This document shows, piece after piece, positions 62,382-64,000 of a stretch of 64,000 nucleotides of DNA. Position 1 is the first letter of the stretch. Every line of letters starts with the position of its first letter. Both the position numbers and the translations under genes were made by a program. This DNA comes from Butyricimonas virosa (lineage in GTDB: Bacteria > Bacteroidota > Bacteroidia > Bacteroidales > Marinifilaceae): the NCBI RefSeq assembly GCF_025148635.1, contig NZ_CP102269.1, forward strand, positions 1,426,001-1,490,000. Direction: 5' to 3'. The notes under the pieces were generated by a model. It had not been told where the DNA came from and did no database searches. It was given only the letters and a program-made list of their open reading frames with translations.

Positions 62382-63119
62382 TTATTTTTTACTTTTACAT
62401 TTCCGCAGCGACTCCCCGAAGAGTTCAATGCGTATGGCCTGATGCACAATTCTGTCCAGAACGGCATCGGCAATCGTCTTTTCTCCAATAACGTCATACC
62501 AGTCTTTTACCGGTACCTGTGATGTTATGATGGTAGATTTTTTACCATGCCTGTCCTCTATGATATCCATCAGATTCATCCGCCCCTGGGAATCGAAAGG
62601 TTGTATACCAAAATCATCCAGTATAAGCATATCCAACCTTTCGATTTTCTTGAGTTCTTGCAGGATTGTACCTTTTGCCTTGGCAACCTTAAGCATCCCC
62701 ATAAGTCTGGATGTATTGGCATATAACACTTTATATCCTTTTTGGCAAGCCTGGAAGCCAAAAGCTGTTGCCAGATAACTTTTACCTGTTCCGGCGCTTC
62801 CGGTAATAAACAGGTCTTTGCGCTCTCTGACAAAAGTCAGGTCGGCCAAACGCAGGGTAAGGTTCTTGTCCAGCCCCCTTTCCACCGAGAAGTCTATTTC
62901 TTCAATGGTGGCCTTGTATCTGAAGGAGGCCTGACGGATAGCCCTCTCTACCGCACGGTTTCTGCGGTCATCCCATTCACTTGAAACCAGCCATGAGACG
63001 AACTGGTCGGTAGTCATACTCTCTGTCCGATGTGTTTCCAAACTTGTTTTAAAGGCATAATACATACCTTTAAGGTTCATTCCTAACATCTTTTCCAATG
63101 TATCCTGATTCATTTCCAT
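62382..63119 (-). CDS. istB: IS21-family helper ATPase IstB
   Basis: 245 residues from the ATG at 63119 (MEMNQDTLEKMLGMNLKGMY); earlier in-frame starts lie within istA. DnaC-like AAA+ ATPase: Walker A FITGSAGTGKSYLATAFG, Walker B LDMLILDDFGIQPF, sensor STIITSQVPVKDWYD, and C-terminal DRIVHQAIRIELFGESLR. It helps the IstA transposase select targets. 16 bp after istA. Confidence 0.96.
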   Translation of the reverse strand: MEMNQDTLEKMLGMNLKGMYYAFKTSLETHRTESMTTDQFVSWLVSSEWDDRRNRAVERAIRQASFRYKATIEEIDFSVERGLDKNLTLRLADLTFVRERKDLFITGSAGTGKSYLATAFGFQACQKGYKVLYANTSRLMGMLKVAKAKGTILQELKKIERLDMLILDDFGIQPFDSQGRMNLMDIIEDRHGKKSTIITSQVPVKDWYDVIGEKTIADAVLDRIVHQAIRIELFGESLRKCKSKK

Positions 63120-63135
63120 ATTGCATCTGGTTGGT

Positions 63136-64000
63136 TTATTGATAATATTCTTTTCCTCTGATATTCTCATGGGAAGGCATCTCCGTTTCTTGCCCGGCAC
63201 TGTCTTCCAACGGGAACTCATCCTGCCGGTTGTTAAGGATGCGCTCAATGATGGGGTAATTGTACAGACCGTAACTTGTAGCCCAACGACAGGCATTGGT
63301 CAGTCGGGTGTTGCCGACCCTGCGTGCGAAGCTAAGAATGCCCTGGCACGATTTATAGGCTTGCTCCGGATGTTTTTTCTCTTCCATCACCCGACGGATA
63401 TATGCCTCCACGTCCGGATGGATAGCTGCCGCCTCATGTATAAATTTGTCCGGGTTCCATTCCGTGATATAGCGATGGTGTGAAGCCAGATGCTCTTCCA
63501 GGGTCGTGTACCGGCAACGGGCCCTGTTGCGGGTATGGGTGGCAATCAGCTCGTAGCCGTAATAGATGCATACCTGGCGTGAGGTATATGACAGGATGAC
63601 TTTCTTGCCTATATAGCGGCAAGGCACGCTGTAGTAATGGGCATCTTCCCCCAGGCGGACATGGCCGTTTTTCATCACGGTAGCCCTGTAACGATGCCTG
63701 AGTTCAAAGCGGATGGGATTTAGTTTGCGCAGGGAATCACGTTCTATCTCCTCGAACTGTTCCCGCCGACTGTATTTGCGGCCTGTGAGCGGAGTGTTGT
63801 TATGGAGTTCCAATGCCACGCGGATAGCCGCGTTCAGTGAATCCAGGTCATAAAACTCGCGTTCCTGTATCTTGGGATAGATACTGCGGTAAATCAGTTT
63901 AACGGCACCTTCCACCAGCGCCTTGTCACGTGGCTTGTAAGCCCTGGCGGGGATTACGGTACAGCCGTAATGTTCGGCAAAAGCGGCAAAGTCTTCATTC
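63136..64000 (-). CDS. istA: IS21-family transposase IstA, C-terminal part (start beyond window)
   Basis: 288 residues visible. The DDE core end is seen (FAAFAEHYGCTVIPARAYKP, then DKALVEGAVKLIYRSIYPKI). The Mu-transposase-type C-terminal beta-barrel follows (HYYSVPCRYIGKKVILSYTS) and the usual tail. The frame is open to the window edge. Confidence 0.94.
   Translation of the reverse strand, partial: NEDFAAFAEHYGCTVIPARAYKPRDKALVEGAVKLIYRSIYPKIQEREFYDLDSLNAAIRVALELHNNTPLTGRKYSRREQFEEIERDSLRKLNPIRFELRHRYRATVMKNGHVRLGEDAHYYSVPCRYIGKKVILSYTSRQVCIYYGYELIATHTRNRARCRYTTLEEHLASHHRYITEWNPDKFIHEAAAIHPDVEAYIRRVMEEKKHPEQAYKSCQGILSFARRVGNTRLTNACRWATSYGLYNYPIIERILNNRQDEFPLEDSAGQETEMPSHENIRGKEYYQ

Larger units (their letters stand above)
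62240..64000 (-). mobile_element. IS21-family insertion sequence, partial (runs off the right edge)
   Basis: istA and istB on the minus strand. The left limit is approximate: terminal-repeat-like sequences (AAAGTAGTCCCC, CACAGTAATTTGACCCC) lie at 62242-62276, and normal CpG frequency resumes after about 62320. The 363 bp between the last lipoprotein gene and istB hold only this end and AT-rich DNA. Confidence 0.8.

Overview
The window looks like a chromosomal segment of a gut Bacteroidales. The evidence is SusC/SusD pairs with FecR anti-sigma and ECF sigma genes, DUF4271 and DUF4292 families, a DAHP synthase/chorismate mutase fusion, and many promoters of the Bacteroidota form TTTG-N19/20-TAnnTTTG. 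Odoribacteraceae (Butyricimonas-like) is my guess; nothing here proves a genus.

Layout. From 1 to 29.7 kb nearly all genes are on the minus strand. There is an ECF sigma-fecR-susC locus cut by the left edge (1-3.3 kb), then an AAA ATPase gene bracketed by two palindromes, radA with a four-helix-bundle remnant, a class A penicillin-binding protein and an AAA/PD-(D/E)XK protein. A complete nutrient-uptake operon follows (fecR-susC-susD-two lipoproteins-TlpA-like, 10.5-21 kb). Its sigma gene is divergent (22.9 kb), with an IS3-family element and a possible invertible promoter between. A second AAA ATPase gene and carAB close this half.

From 29.9 to 54.2 kb genes are almost all on the plus strand: argR, panC, panD, rfaE2, then an AT-rich gap with DnaA boxes that is a candidate replication origin (32.3-32.8 kb). 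After it come a flippase, dut, a TPR protein, a DUF4292 lipoprotein, an EnvC-like protein, ybeY, mnmG (followed by a parS-like site), ade and uvrC. A collapsed relic of a sigma/SusC/TlpA locus follows at 45 kb. The DAHP synthase/chorismate mutase gene (minus strand) is preceded by tandem Tyr/Phe-rich leader peptides, each with its own terminator. Then come polA, a DUF4271 protein, hemD, rnpA, yidD and an S41 protease.

At 54.3 kb a tRNA-Gln(CTG) gene marks the start of an integrated element of about 7.9 kb: tyrosine integrase, a helicase-like protein with an altered Walker A, a 1.3 kb non-coding region of palindromes, a possible HEPN protein and two lipoproteins. I counted only four CpG dinucleotides in this element. 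It carries five copies of a 43-44 bp palindrome, one of them overlapping the start of the helicase gene. An IS21-family element (istB and partial istA) runs off the right edge.

Most notable: the tandem aromatic attenuators, the CpG-free element with its palindrome array, the candidate origin/parS, the possible invertible promoter and the fossil uptake locus.
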